From Betaproteobacteria bacterium (GTDB lineage Bacteria; Pseudomonadota; Gammaproteobacteria; Burkholderiales; Casimicrobiaceae), in the NCBI GenBank assembly GCA_004293675.1, contig READ01000027.1, forward strand, positions 1-62,528: 62,528 nucleotides of DNA, read 5' to 3'. The notes beneath the pieces were generated by a model. The model made no database searches and was not told the DNA's origin. It saw only the letters and a program-made list of their open reading frames with translations. The translations under genes and the position numbers were made by a program. Positions within the stretch are counted from its first letter, which is position 1. Every line of letters begins with the position of its first letter. This document shows positions 46,082-54,693 of this stretch, piece by piece.

Positions 46082-46123
46082 TTGGCGTTTGGCGTTTGGC
46101 GTTTGGCGTTTGTCGTTTGTCAT
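46082..46123. repeat. Heptanucleotide microsatellite TTGGCGT
   Basis: Four perfect TTGGCGT units (46082-46109) are followed by TTGTCGT and TTGTCAT (46110-46123). It lies 79-120 bp upstream of the dapF start, within an upstream open frame. Such (TTGGCGT)n tracts occur at the 5' ends of genes in related bacteria and could change length by slippage. Confidence 0.85.
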
Positions 46124-46188
46124 TAAATCGCGTCATACGCGGTTTGTCGCCTCAAATACGCACTGATGAATTGGCTTTTCATCTTATC

Positions 46189-46291
46189 GCCATATGAAAT
46201 GAGGCCCAAATAGCGTTTAGGGAGCTTTTCAATAATAGTTTAAATTAGAATAGAGGCCTTATTTCACAGGGCATTGACGGAAAAAGTTGGG
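46189..46291 (+). repeat. AT-rich bipartite GCC…GGC repeat, copy f
   Basis: Module 1 is GCC-ATATGAAATGA-GGC at 46189-46205. Module 2 is GCC-TTATTTCACAG-GGC at 46256-46272. The tail GGAAAAAGTT is at about 46279-46288. Spacing is 67 bp at both ends. It fills most of the 325 bp gap 46004-46329 together with the TTGGCGT microsatellite; I see no gene there. Confidence 0.72.
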
Positions 46292-46329
46292 ACTACTTTG
46301 AATCTAGTACCGCATTTCGCTGCGTGCGA

Positions 46330-47409
46330 TCAAAGCGGTCCCGAAATCGTGATTGATCCGTACTTTGGAGCGTTCAATTGCCCGGCAAATTCCCGCGTCC
46401 GAAACACGCGAACATAGGCAATTTTGTACACGCCGATATTGCCAGCAACACCCACGGCCACGTCAGCCACCGCCCGTTCTTTCTTCACGCTGTGCGAATC
46501 GCGAATCGTGTTGCCATCGAGAAAAATGTTTCGCGCCACAAGGCGCCCGTCGAGCGAAACAAACAGATGCGCGCCGACCTCGCGATCGAACTGGCGAACA
46601 CCGTCGCGCACGCGCGGCGCTGCGTTGTCACCCGCAGGTCGAATCGGTGACGTACCAAAATCGTCGGGCAAGCCCCAGCCAAAGCGCGCCTCAACGCCCG
46701 CGTTGATATAGGTCGCCACATTCCCGAGCGACACGCCGTAATGTGGAATCACGTCAACGCCCAGCCCCGAGCGGCCCGTAGCGCGACCAAATAAATCCGT
46801 TCGATATTTGCGCTCAAACACCAACTGCGCGCCAAATTCATTGCCGAGCTGATTCGACCAACCCTGAAATTGCTCGATGTCCCGAAGCCGATGAATCGCA
46901 TCCTGCGACTGCTTGGCGCGCGACCAAGGCCCTACCACGCCTAAATTCACCTCGTACGAATCCAGACGGTACGCCGAGCGCGTGTTGAAGCCAAATCCCA
47001 AGTAAGTCCAACCCGCGTACGGTCGATCGCCAGCGATCAGGCTTGTTGCTTGACTATCGCGCGGCGTAAACATCGCCTGCCCCAAGGTCACCGTCACATT
47101 CCCCTGCTCGACCGTGGGCGAATAAAACTGCGTGAAGAGTTTCCCGGCCTGCTGCAACCAAGGCGGCAAACAATCATCGTCTGCAAAATTGCGCACGTTC
47201 GGAGAGGCCCACGCCATCTTCACCCCATTGGTGTAGTCCTGATCGCGATTGGAAAACAAATCGTTGTCCAGCGTGAACTTGTACACGCCCTCGTATTTGG
47301 CCATCGGATTCATCGCGCGGGCGGTGTCGGGGCAGCGCGCTTGAGCATGCGAGCTCACAGAGGCGATAAGGCACGCCACAAAACAGGTAGCTTGAAAGTA
47401 TTTATTCAT
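46330..47409 (-). CDS. lpxR: Lipid A deacylase LpxR-family outer membrane protein
   Basis: LpxR (DUF2219) is an outer-membrane beta-barrel that removes the 3'-acyloxyacyl group from lipid A. The 359 aa protein has a signal peptide (FQATCFVACLIASVSSHAQA). The conserved start of the barrel, FTLDNDLFSNRDQDYTNGVK, has the family's Asn and Asp-x-x-Tyr-Thr-Asn-Gly calcium and active-site motif. GDRPYAGWTYLG, GNEFGAQLVFERKY and a terminal beta strand follow. It stands alone and is transcribed toward dapF. Confidence 0.85.
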   Translation of the reverse strand: MNKYFQATCFVACLIASVSSHAQARCPDTARAMNPMAKYEGVYKFTLDNDLFSNRDQDYTNGVKMAWASPNVRNFADDDCLPPWLQQAGKLFTQFYSPTVEQGNVTVTLGQAMFTPRDSQATSLIAGDRPYAGWTYLGFGFNTRSAYRLDSYEVNLGVVGPWSRAKQSQDAIHRLRDIEQFQGWSNQLGNEFGAQLVFERKYRTDLFGRATGRSGLGVDVIPHYGVSLGNVATYINAGVEARFGWGLPDDFGTSPIRPAGDNAAPRVRDGVRQFDREVGAHLFVSLDGRLVARNIFLDGNTIRDSHSVKKERAVADVAVGVAGNIGVYKIAYVRVFRTREFAGQLNAPKYGSITISGPL

Positions 47410-47560
47410 TGGAGAAGAGATTGCGTACTCAATTCAATCGTTAGAAGGCGGACGGATCACCACATTTTGCCTTGGATTGTCGCTGATGCTGGTCGCAACG
47501 TGCGCAGTCGGAGAGCGCTGAAGCGATTCACACAGCGGCGCAATTGACCCCTCGGGCGCT

Positions 47561-47569
47561 TGTTAAGAT
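47561..47569 (+). promoter_or_regulatory. Candidate extended -10 promoter for the glycosyltransferase
   Basis: TGTTAAGAT (TGn plus a TAAGAT box) ends 36 bp before the ATG. TTGACC at 47544 has only 14 bp spacing, so the extended -10 would be the main element. Confidence 0.35.
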
Positions 47570-47605
47570 ACTGCGCTTGCGTCTAGCTTTTTTTGCGCCA
47601 GAAAC

Positions 47606-48766
47606 ATGATGAATCCAGAGCAACTGCGTATTGTCTATATCGCACCCGGCGCATTAAACGGCAACAACGGCATCCACATTTACAACGTAGCAAGAGCGTG
47701 GTTCGAACGCGGCGCACACACCACGATCCTCGCGCACGGCGACATCGAACAACACGCTAAAGACAACGGCGGGCGCTTCGGAGAATTGATCTCCGCTGAT
47801 CGACCCACGATGTTTGCCGACATTGAAGATCGCGTCTCCATCGTCCACGCCTGGACGCCCCGCCAGAATGTTCGTCTGCCTACGGTCGCGTTGACCGCAG
47901 CCAGCGGATGGGCGTACGTCGTTCACCTCGAAGACAACGAGTTCGAACTGCTCGGACGGCATCTAACTGCTAACGGATTGCCCGCCGAACCGCCAGAGGC
48001 TTGGTTCAACGTCGTGCCCGGGCTCGCCTACACCCATCCGAAACGGATGCCCGAATTTTTGAGTGGCGCGTCGGGTGTGTCGCTCATTACTGCCAAACTG
48101 GGTGAGCATGTACCCACCGGCATTCCCACCGCGCTGATGCACGCTGGTTTTGACGAAGCCATCGCTTGGGCAGAACCCGCGGACGCTAATTTTCGTCGCT
48201 CATTGGGTGTGCGAGACGATGAAAAAATGGTGCTCTACGCGGGATCGGTCGTGCCCGCTCACCTTGCTGACTTTACCGCACTGAGTGATTCAGTGGCGGC
48301 GCTTCGAAATGCTGGCCGTCGCATTCGATTGGTTCAAACCGGACGCGCAGAGCGACTCCTTTCCGGCGTTTTACACGCGGGCTTTCTATCGAGAACAGAC
48401 GTCGCTCGCGCGATGCAGTGCGCCGACGTTCTTGTGCAGCCCGGCGGCCCAGACGTGTTTAACGAGTTCCGCTTCCCTTCGAAGATTCCAGAGTTTCTGG
48501 CGAGCGGCCGTCCAACCCTCTTACCCGCCAGCAACATTGGCGCAGCAATGACGGACGGTGAAAATTGCTTGCTACTGCACAACGGCAGCGTGACCGAAAT
48601 GGCCAACGCGATCGCGCGTATCCTCGATCAGCCAGAGCTTGCAAAACGCATCGGCGCAGCTGGCAGAGAATTCGCGATGAAGCACCTTCGTTGGAGTGTG
48701 TGCGCTCAGGCGCTGGAGCCCATTTACGATCGAGCGTTTGAGCAAACGATCCGCAATCGGCAGTAG
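47606..48766 (+). CDS. Glycosyltransferase, GT-B fold (family 4-like)
   Basis: A 386 aa retaining-type GT-B enzyme by pattern. The N-terminal domain begins LRIVYIAPGALNGNNGIHIY with the substrate-side glycine loop. In the C-terminal domain, KMVLYAGSVVPAHLADF, the donor-binding PGGPDVFNEFRFPSKIPEFL (Glu-x7-Glu-like) and ASGRPTLLPAS are visible. Neither the donor sugar nor the acceptor can be told. It is a single-gene unit, divergent from lpxR and convergent with proA (10 bp gap). The first of two adjacent ATGs (47606/47609) was taken. Confidence 0.85.
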   Translation: MMNPEQLRIVYIAPGALNGNNGIHIYNVARAWFERGAHTTILAHGDIEQHAKDNGGRFGELISADRPTMFADIEDRVSIVHAWTPRQNVRLPTVALTAASGWAYVVHLEDNEFELLGRHLTANGLPAEPPEAWFNVVPGLAYTHPKRMPEFLSGASGVSLITAKLGEHVPTGIPTALMHAGFDEAIAWAEPADANFRRSLGVRDDEKMVLYAGSVVPAHLADFTALSDSVAALRNAGRRIRLVQTGRAERLLSGVLHAGFLSRTDVARAMQCADVLVQPGGPDVFNEFRFPSKIPEFLASGRPTLLPASNIGAAMTDGENCLLLHNGSVTEMANAIARILDQPELAKRIGAAGREFAMKHLRWSVCAQALEPIYDRAFEQTIRNRQ

Positions 48767-48776
48767 CGGCGCAAAC

Positions 48777-50051
48777 CTACGCGCGCACCGCGCCGTCGCC
48801 CAACACTACCCATTTCTGTGAGGTGAGCCCTTCGAGCCCGACGGGGCCGCGGGCGTGGATTTTGTCAGTGCTGATGCCGATTTCGGCGCCTAGGCCGTAT
48901 TCGAAACCATCGGCGAACTGAGTGCTGGCGTTAATCATGACGCTCGCGCTATCGACTTCGCGGATGAAGCGCTGGGCGCTGGTGTAGTGCTCGGTGATGA
49001 TGGCGTCGGTGTGGTGCGAGCCGAACTGTTCGATGTGATCGATGGCTTCGTCCATGTTGACCACAACCTTGATCGAGACGATTGGTGCCAAATATTCGGT
49101 GGACCAATCATCGACAGTGGCTGGCTTAACATCGAACGCGGCGAGCACGGCTTGCGTGCGCTCGCAGCCGCGCATCTCGACGCCTTTGTCGGCAAAAATC
49201 TTGGCAATGCGCGGCAAAATGTCATGCACACGCGCCTCGTGAACCAATAGCGATTCCATCGCGCCGCACACGCCGTAGCGACGCGTTTTGGCGTTGTCGC
49301 ACACACGCACCGCTTTTTCGGTGTCGGCTTTTTCGTCGATGTAAATGTGGCAATTGCCATCGAGGTGCTTGATGACGGGCACTTTCGAATCGGCCGAAAT
49401 TCGCTCGATCAGGCCTTTGCCGCCGCGCGGAATAATCACGTCGATGTATTCAGGCAGCGTGATCATGTGGCCGACCGCCGCACGGTCGGTTGTTTCGATG
49501 ACTTGCACAACGCTCTCGTTGAGCTTTGCGGCTTTTAGCCCCGCATTGATGCAAGCGGCAAGCGCAAGATTCGACCGCGCAGCTTCAGAGCCACCGCGCA
49601 AAATTACCGCGTTTCCGCTCTTTAGACACAGGCCCGCAGCATCAACCGTCACGTTGGGTCGCGATTCATAAATGATGCCGATTACGCCCAGCGGCACGCG
49701 CATCTTGCCGACCTGAATGCCGCTTGGGCGAGGTCGCAGATCGGTGATTTCGCCCACGGGATCGGGCAGTGCCGCAATTTGGCGCAATCCATCAGCCATC
49801 GCTTGAACTGATTTGGCTGTGAGCGTGAGCCGATCGACGAGCGGTGCAGCTAAATCGGCTTTTTTGGCATCGCGAACATCAGCGGCGTTTTCCTCAAGAA
49901 TGTGCGATTCGCGCTTGATGATGGTGTCAGCGATTTCGAGCAGCGCGCTGTTTTTCTGAGCCGTGGAGGCGCGCGCAATGGTTCGGGCGGCGCTCCGAGC
50001 GCTGCGCCCAACGAGGTGCATGTATTCGACGATATCAACCAGCTTATTCAT
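48777..50051 (-). CDS. proA: Gamma-glutamyl phosphate reductase
   Basis: ProA reduces gamma-glutamyl phosphate with NADPH in proline synthesis. The 424 aa protein has [35 protein letters not shown], the [20 protein letters not shown] region and the catalytic cysteine in [15 protein letters not shown]. The C-terminal [20 protein letters not shown] and [20 protein letters not shown] are near-invariant. proB is not adjacent. The gene faces away from the ABC exporter across 286 bp with repeat copy g. Confidence 0.96.
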   Translation of the reverse strand: MNKLVDIVEYMHLVGRSARSAARTIARASTAQKNSALLEIADTIIKRESHILEENAADVRDAKKADLAAPLVDRLTLTAKSVQAMADGLRQIAALPDPVGEITDLRPRPSGIQVGKMRVPLGVIGIIYESRPNVTVDAAGLCLKSGNAVILRGGSEAARSNLALAACINAGLKAAKLNESVVQVIETTDRAAVGHMITLPEYIDVIIPRGGKGLIERISADSKVPVIKHLDGNCHIYIDEKADTEKAVRVCDNAKTRRYGVCGAMESLLVHEARVHDILPRIAKIFADKGVEMRGCERTQAVLAAFDVKPATVDDWSTEYLAPIVSIKVVVNMDEAIDHIEQFGSHHTDAIITEHYTSAQRFIREVDSASVMINASTQFADGFEYGLGAEIGISTDKIHARGPVGLEGLTSQKWVVLGDGAVRA

Positions 50052-50109
50052 GCTTTGATTCTAGTTGAAGCGCACGGCGTATCGGCATCACACAGCTTTT
50101 CTGTGAAAC

Positions 50110-50210
50110 GCCTTTTGAAATATGGCTTACGTTCGATAAATAGCTTATTATGAAAAATAACTAAATCCATCGATAGCCCATATTTATTATGGCATTAATG
50201 AATAAAGCTT
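50110..50210 (+). repeat. AT-rich bipartite GCC…GGC repeat, copy g (best copy)
   Basis: Module 1 is GCC-TTTTGAAATAT-GGC at 50110-50126 and has its own tail GATAAATAGCTT. Module 2 is GCC-CATATTTATTAT-GGC at 50176-50193 with hairpin CCATA/TATGG. The tail AATAAAGCTT is at 50201-50210. Spacing is 66-67 bp. It lies between the divergent proA and ABC genes. Confidence 0.8.
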
Positions 50211-50337
50211 GTTTTTGAGCCATAAATTTGCACGCGAGCTACGCAACGAGTTGGATTGAAGTCGTTCTGTTGCGGCGAGACAAAATCACCGCGGCCACTC
50301 CCTTTTTGTTTCGCCGTTTGCCCCAATCTGCCAATCA

Positions 50338-52077
50338 ATGAACCAACGATTTACCGTCCTCTCGTTTATGTGGCCCTTTGTGCGGCCTTACTGGCGGCGA
50401 ATCGCCATTGCGATGTTTGGCCTCGCGCTGGCGGCGGGTGCGGTGCTAGCCATTGGTGAAGGACTCAAACGCGTCATCGATCAGGGTTTCGCGGCACAGG
50501 ATTCGGCGAAGCTCGATGCGATTTTGATGGTGATGGTGGTGCTCGCGCTGGCGCAGGGCATCGGTGTCTACATTCGGTTTTCCAATATTGCTTGGGTCAA
50601 CAACCGAGTCGTCAACGACATTCGGCAAAAGATTTATCACCACTTGCTCACGCTATCGCCCGCGTTTTTCGAACGCGAACGGGTCGGTGATGTGCTCTCA
50701 AGGCTCTCAAACGACACGCAGGTCTTAGAAGGCGTCGTGTCTTCGGCCTTTTCGTGGGCGCTTCGCAACTTGGTGATGATGCTCGGCGCATTGGTGATGC
50801 TTGCAATCACGTCGTTAAAGCTGCTGGCGTTGGTGCTCATTGGTACGCCACTCATCATTGCACCCGTGGTGCTGTTGGGGCGGCGCGTTCAGCGGCTCGC
50901 GAAGCTCTCGCAAGATCGTTTGGCCGATGCGCTCGCCCGCGGCGACGAGACGATTCACGCTGTGCGAACGGTGCAAGCCTACGCCCGTGAGGATTTTGAA
51001 AACGCTCGATTCATGGATCGCATCAACGCGCTCTTTGGCAACGCCGCTGAACGCGAGCGAAACAGCGCGCTGTTGACGTCGATCGTGATCGTGCTGGCGT
51101 TTACGGGCATTTCGCTCATCCTGTGGATCGGCGGGCGCGATGTGCTCGCGGGCAACATGACTGCCGGCCAGCTCTCTGCGTTTGTGTTTTACGCCGTAAT
51201 CGTGGCCACCGCAGTGGGTGCGATTGCCGAGGTGTTTGGGCAACTCAAGCGGGCTGCGGGTGCAAGCGAGCGGATTCGTGAACTGCTCGCGGCAAAGAGC
51301 GAAGTCGAATCACCGGCGCAACCTGTAGCGCTCCCTGCAGCGACCGGTGCCGTGAGTTTTTCCAATGTGAATTTTTCGTATCCGACGCGACCTGAGCAAA
51401 CGGCGTTGAAGGACTTTTCTCTTGTGGTGCGGCCCGGCGAAGTCGTCGCGCTCGTAGGGCCGAGTGGCGCGGGAAAGAGTACCGTGTTTCAGCTGTTGTT
51501 GCGTTTCTACGATCCGCAATCGGGCGAGGTTTCGGTCGATGGTACCGATGTACGGCGTGTCGCGTTAGGCGAGCTTCGTTCACGATTCGCGCATGTGTCC
51601 CAGGATCCAGTCATCTTTTCCGACACGCTGCTTGAAAACGTTCGCTACGGTCGACTGGATGCAAGCGACGATGAGGTTCGCGCTGCTTGCGACGCGGCTC
51701 ACGTCACCGAATTCGCCACGCAACTTGCCAAAGGATTTGATTCGCCGCTGGGCGAGCGCGGCGTATTGCTGTCCGGTGGTCAACGACAGCGTGTAGCTAT
51801 TGCTCGCGCGATCCTTGCCAATCGTCCGGTGCTGCTGCTCGACGAAGCGACCAGCGCACTCGATTCCGAAAGCGAAGCGCTAGTCACCGACGCGCTAGAA
51901 AAGATTGCTCGCAAACACACCACGCTCATCATCGCGCATCGCTTATCCACGGTGCAAAACGCGGACCGAATTGTGGTGATTGACGATGGGCGCGTGCAGG
52001 CTGAGGGAACCCACAGCGCACTGTTGGCCGACTCACCGCTCTACGCTCGCTTGGCAGCACTACAACTTCAACGTTGA
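50338..52077 (+). CDS. ABC exporter, fused permease and ATPase (MsbA/LmrA type)
   Basis: A 579 aa half-transporter that should dimerise in the inner membrane. Six membrane helices lie in residues 20-310 and the ATPase in 335-579. The ATPase has Walker A GPSGAGKST, Q-loop VSQDPVIF, signature LSGGQRQRVAIARAIL, Walker B VLLLDEATSALD and the H-loop IIAHRLSTV. A lipid, drug or LPS-precursor substrate is possible; the gene lacks the lpxK neighbour that would mark MsbA, so I leave it unnamed. Confidence 0.9.
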   Translation: MNQRFTVLSFMWPFVRPYWRRIAIAMFGLALAAGAVLAIGEGLKRVIDQGFAAQDSAKLDAILMVMVVLALAQGIGVYIRFSNIAWVNNRVVNDIRQKIYHHLLTLSPAFFERERVGDVLSRLSNDTQVLEGVVSSAFSWALRNLVMMLGALVMLAITSLKLLALVLIGTPLIIAPVVLLGRRVQRLAKLSQDRLADALARGDETIHAVRTVQAYAREDFENARFMDRINALFGNAAERERNSALLTSIVIVLAFTGISLILWIGGRDVLAGNMTAGQLSAFVFYAVIVATAVGAIAEVFGQLKRAAGASERIRELLAAKSEVESPAQPVALPAATGAVSFSNVNFSYPTRPEQTALKDFSLVVRPGEVVALVGPSGAGKSTVFQLLLRFYDPQSGEVSVDGTDVRRVALGELRSRFAHVSQDPVIFSDTLLENVRYGRLDASDDEVRAACDAAHVTEFATQLAKGFDSPLGERGVLLSGGQRQRVAIARAILANRPVLLLDEATSALDSESEALVTDALEKIARKHTTLIIAHRLSTVQNADRIVVIDDGRVQAEGTHSALLADSPLYARLAALQLQR

Positions 52078-52181
52078 CCGAGTCGGGCGCCGCCAAACGC
52101 GCTCCGCAATACGCCTGAAGTCGTTTCGTGGTACTTTACGTATCCAAGACGTATTTACGCCTTGCGGGGAGCACTCAAACG

Positions 52182-52760
52182 ATGTCGCTAGCGATCTTGG
52201 CCCTTGACTCCGGTGGACAACCCAAAGGTTGGATGACGCCCGAAAACGCGGTGTGTCAATATGCCCGCGGCAACGTCGTTTGGTCCCTCGGTGAAGTGAT
52301 CTTCACCTTTCGCGGTGGCATTCAGCGCAACAATGGCGAGCGCAGCATCGTTGAGGTTTCATCCATCATCGCCTGTGACGGCGAACACAAACACAGCACT
52401 TGGAGCCCGGTCTCGGCGCTACCCGGTCGCGACAACCGTTTGCTCTTTGCCCGCGACCGACACCTCTGCGGTTACTGCGGCGAATTGTTTCCCGAAACCG
52501 AGCTAACGCGCGATCACATCATTCCGCGCTCGCAAAACGGCAAAGACACGTGGGAAAACTGCGTCACCGCGTGCCGCGATTGCAATTTGAGCAAAGCCGG
52601 TCGCACGCCCGAACAAGCTGGCATTCGACTGCTCTACGTCCCCTATCGCCCAGTGAAGAGCGAAAAAATGATCCTAGCGAATCGGCACATCTTGGCCGAT
52701 CAAATGGAGTACTTGCAAGCGCTGGCTAAGACGCATAAAAAGATGATGCGCACCGCGTAG
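52182..52760 (+). CDS. HNH endonuclease-domain protein
   Basis: A 192 aa protein. The HNH core lies at about 100-150: a first CGYCGE zinc pair, TRDHIIPRSQNGKDTWENCV (catalytic His and Asn) and CRDCNLSKAGRTP with the second zinc pair. The N-terminal part (LALDSGGQPKGWMTPENAVC) is conserved in similar proteins of betaproteobacteria. The biological role is unknown; no restriction or phage genes are close. The ATG at 52182 follows GGGGAG by 11 bases; a GTG start at 52128 is possible. Confidence 0.85.
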   Translation: MSLAILALDSGGQPKGWMTPENAVCQYARGNVVWSLGEVIFTFRGGIQRNNGERSIVEVSSIIACDGEHKHSTWSPVSALPGRDNRLLFARDRHLCGYCGELFPETELTRDHIIPRSQNGKDTWENCVTACRDCNLSKAGRTPEQAGIRLLYVPYRPVKSEKMILANRHILADQMEYLQALAKTHKKMMRTA

Positions 52761-52776
52761 GCTGCATAATGCGTCG

Positions 52777-53670
52777 ATGATTTCGACGCGCACACTACCC
52801 ATCGCTGCGGCCCTCGCCGCCCTCATCAATGCCTCGGTCTGGGGCATCTCTTGGTTTCCCTTAAAGTGGCTTGAAGCGCGCGGCGTTGGCTCGCTCTGGA
52901 CAACGCTCATCGTTTTCGCGGCCTGTACGCTCGTAGTGCTGATTGCGCGGCCTAGTTCGCTGCGCTCGCTCCTGGCCGCGCCCGTGCTGCTTTGGCTCGC
53001 CTTCGCGGCGGGCATGACCAACGCTTGCTTCAATATTTCGCTCGCCACGGGTGATGTTGTGCGCGTGGTGCTGCTCTTTTATTTGATGCCGATGTGGGTG
53101 GTGGTTTTGGCGCGGTGGATGCTCAATGAACCCATCACGATCGGTGCGCTGACTCGAGTCGTCTTGGCGCTCGTCGGTGCTGCACTCGTATTGGGCGAGG
53201 GGAAATTAGTATTGCCGATTCCGCAGAGCGCCGCCGATTGGTTAGCGATTGCCGGTGGTTTTTTCTTTGGGCTCAACAATGTGCTACTTCGAAAGTACGC
53301 GCATGAACCCGACGATGCGCGTGCGCTCGCCATGTTCAGTGGAGCGGTGATGATCTCACCCCTCGTTTTGGCGCTGCTGTGGGCGATCGATAAACCGATG
53401 AATTTTTCGCCACAACCTATCGCTTGGCTTGGGCTGTTACTGTTTGCAGTCGCAGTTTTAATCGGTAATTTGGCATTGCAATATGGCGCGGCGCGGCTTC
53501 GCGCCAATGTGCTCTCCGTTTTAATGCTCGCTGAGATATTGGTGGCGACGTTGAGCGCGTGGCTGCTGGGCGCAGCGCAAATTTCTCAAGCCACGTTAAT
53601 CGGCGGCGCATTCATCATCGCCGCTTCACTCCTTGCTGTTTTTTCGGGTACATCGAAACATGATTCCTGA
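52777..53670 (+). CDS. DMT-superfamily transporter (EamA family)
   Basis: A 297 aa inner-membrane protein with about ten helices in two EamA repeats: the first starts at INASVWGISWFPLKWLEARG, the second at AIAGGFFFGLNNVLLRKYAH. Substrates of this family are amino acids, metabolites or drugs and cannot be predicted here. It overlaps the following hydrolase start by 11 bp, so the two are translationally coupled. Confidence 0.87.
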   Translation: MISTRTLPIAAALAALINASVWGISWFPLKWLEARGVGSLWTTLIVFAACTLVVLIARPSSLRSLLAAPVLLWLAFAAGMTNACFNISLATGDVVRVVLLFYLMPMWVVVLARWMLNEPITIGALTRVVLALVGAALVLGEGKLVLPIPQSAADWLAIAGGFFFGLNNVLLRKYAHEPDDARALAMFSGAVMISPLVLALLWAIDKPMNFSPQPIAWLGLLLFAVAVLIGNLALQYGAARLRANVLSVLMLAEILVATLSAWLLGAAQISQATLIGGAFIIAASLLAVFSGTSKHDS

Positions 53671-54508
53671 TTTATCAATCGAAGAACTAGCCCGCCGCTA
53701 CAACAACGGCGCTGCGGTACCCCATTGGATGGAAACACTGTTGCCCCGCTGGCAGAGTGAAAGTCAATGGGTTCGCAGCAACGCGAGCGGCACACAAAAC
53801 GTTCGCTATGGCGCAGCCGAGCGAAACCTTGTTGATGTATTCACGCCTCACGGCCACGCCCCCGCATCGGGCTGGCCCACGCTGGTGTTTGTTCACGGCG
53901 GCTACTGGCAGCGCTTGCGCAAAGACGATTGGAGTGTGATCGCAAAGTCGTTCAATGCGAACGGCGTTGCGGTAGCGGTCATCGGCTACACCCTGTGCCC
54001 GCAGACCAGCATTCGTGGCATCGCTACCGAGATCGAAGCGGCCATTGCGTACCTATGGAAGAACGCAGCGTCATTGCACGTTAACCGCGAGCGAATAGCG
54101 CTCTCTGGACATTCTGCGGGCGGACATCTGGTGGCATGGTGCATGACGCTCGATTGGACGATCCACGGCATGCCCGAAACGCCGTTCGTTGCGGTCACGT
54201 CCATCAGCGGCTTGTTTGATCTTGAACCGCTGGTGCCCATCTACTTGAACGAAGCGTTGCAGCTGACCCATGCCGAAGCGCTAGCGATGAGCCCGGCGTA
54301 TCGACGGCGCATCGTGAACTGCCCGTTTGCTTCAGCGGTCGGCGGCGACGAACTTGAAGAATTTCTGCGGCAAAGCGCTCTGATCGTTGAGCACTGGCGT
54401 GGTGTGAGTGAATGGGTTTTAGCGTCGCACAATCACTTCACCATCGTTGACGAATTGACACGCGACGATAGCGAACTTTTTGCGAGTATTTGCTCGGCGC
54501 TACGGTAG
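53660..54508 (+). CDS. Alpha/beta hydrolase, arylformamidase-like
   Basis: A 282 aa hydrolase with the oxyanion motif FVHGGYWQ, the nucleophile elbow LSGHSAGGHL and a C-terminal ASHNHFTIVDE His, an arrangement typical of the kynurenine formamidase/esterase group. The N-terminal region (RYNNGAAVPHWMETLLPRW) also fits this group. No other tryptophan-degradation gene is near, so the substrate stays open. The ATG at 53660 lies within the end of the DMT transporter. Confidence 0.85.
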   Translation: MIPDLSIEELARRYNNGAAVPHWMETLLPRWQSESQWVRSNASGTQNVRYGAAERNLVDVFTPHGHAPASGWPTLVFVHGGYWQRLRKDDWSVIAKSFNANGVAVAVIGYTLCPQTSIRGIATEIEAAIAYLWKNAASLHVNRERIALSGHSAGGHLVAWCMTLDWTIHGMPETPFVAVTSISGLFDLEPLVPIYLNEALQLTHAEALAMSPAYRRRIVNCPFASAVGGDELEEFLRQSALIVEHWRGVSEWVLASHNHFTIVDELTRDDSELFASICSALR

Positions 54509-54582
54509 CGCTGGTCCGATGACCGATGACGAACGCGTGGCCGCACTAATGCACGGGCCGGCTAATACCTTTAGTTATTAAC

Positions 54583-54684
54583 GCCATGCAAAACAATAGT
54601 TATCAGCGAATTTCTCTTTAATTCAGAATAAACAAAGAATAGACGGAAAGTGCCGTTTTTATTGGCGCTGCTAGCTTAAGCTGG
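54583..54684 (+). repeat. AT-rich bipartite GCC…GGC repeat, copy h (degenerate)
   Basis: Module 2 is GCC-GTTTTTATT-GGC at 54652-54666 with the tail AGCTTAAGCT. Module 1 keeps GCC at 54583 but its GGC is lost. Spacing between GCCs is 69 bp. It lies between two converging genes. Confidence 0.55.
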
Positions 54685-54693
54685 AATTTATGG

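Noticed and set aside
46330-47409. Porin or autotransporter identity for the beta-barrel protein
   Set aside because: The DNDLFSNRDQDYTNG segment and barrel length fit LpxR better than a porin.
50110-50210. CRISPR-like reading of the paired repeat modules
   Set aside because: There are only two modules per site, they are short and variable, the spacer between them is not unique in length to a CRISPR, and no cas gene is present.
52182-52760. HNH gene as part of a restriction or phage defence island
   Set aside because: The neighbours are ordinary transporters and hydrolases, with no methylase, helicase or integrase nearby.
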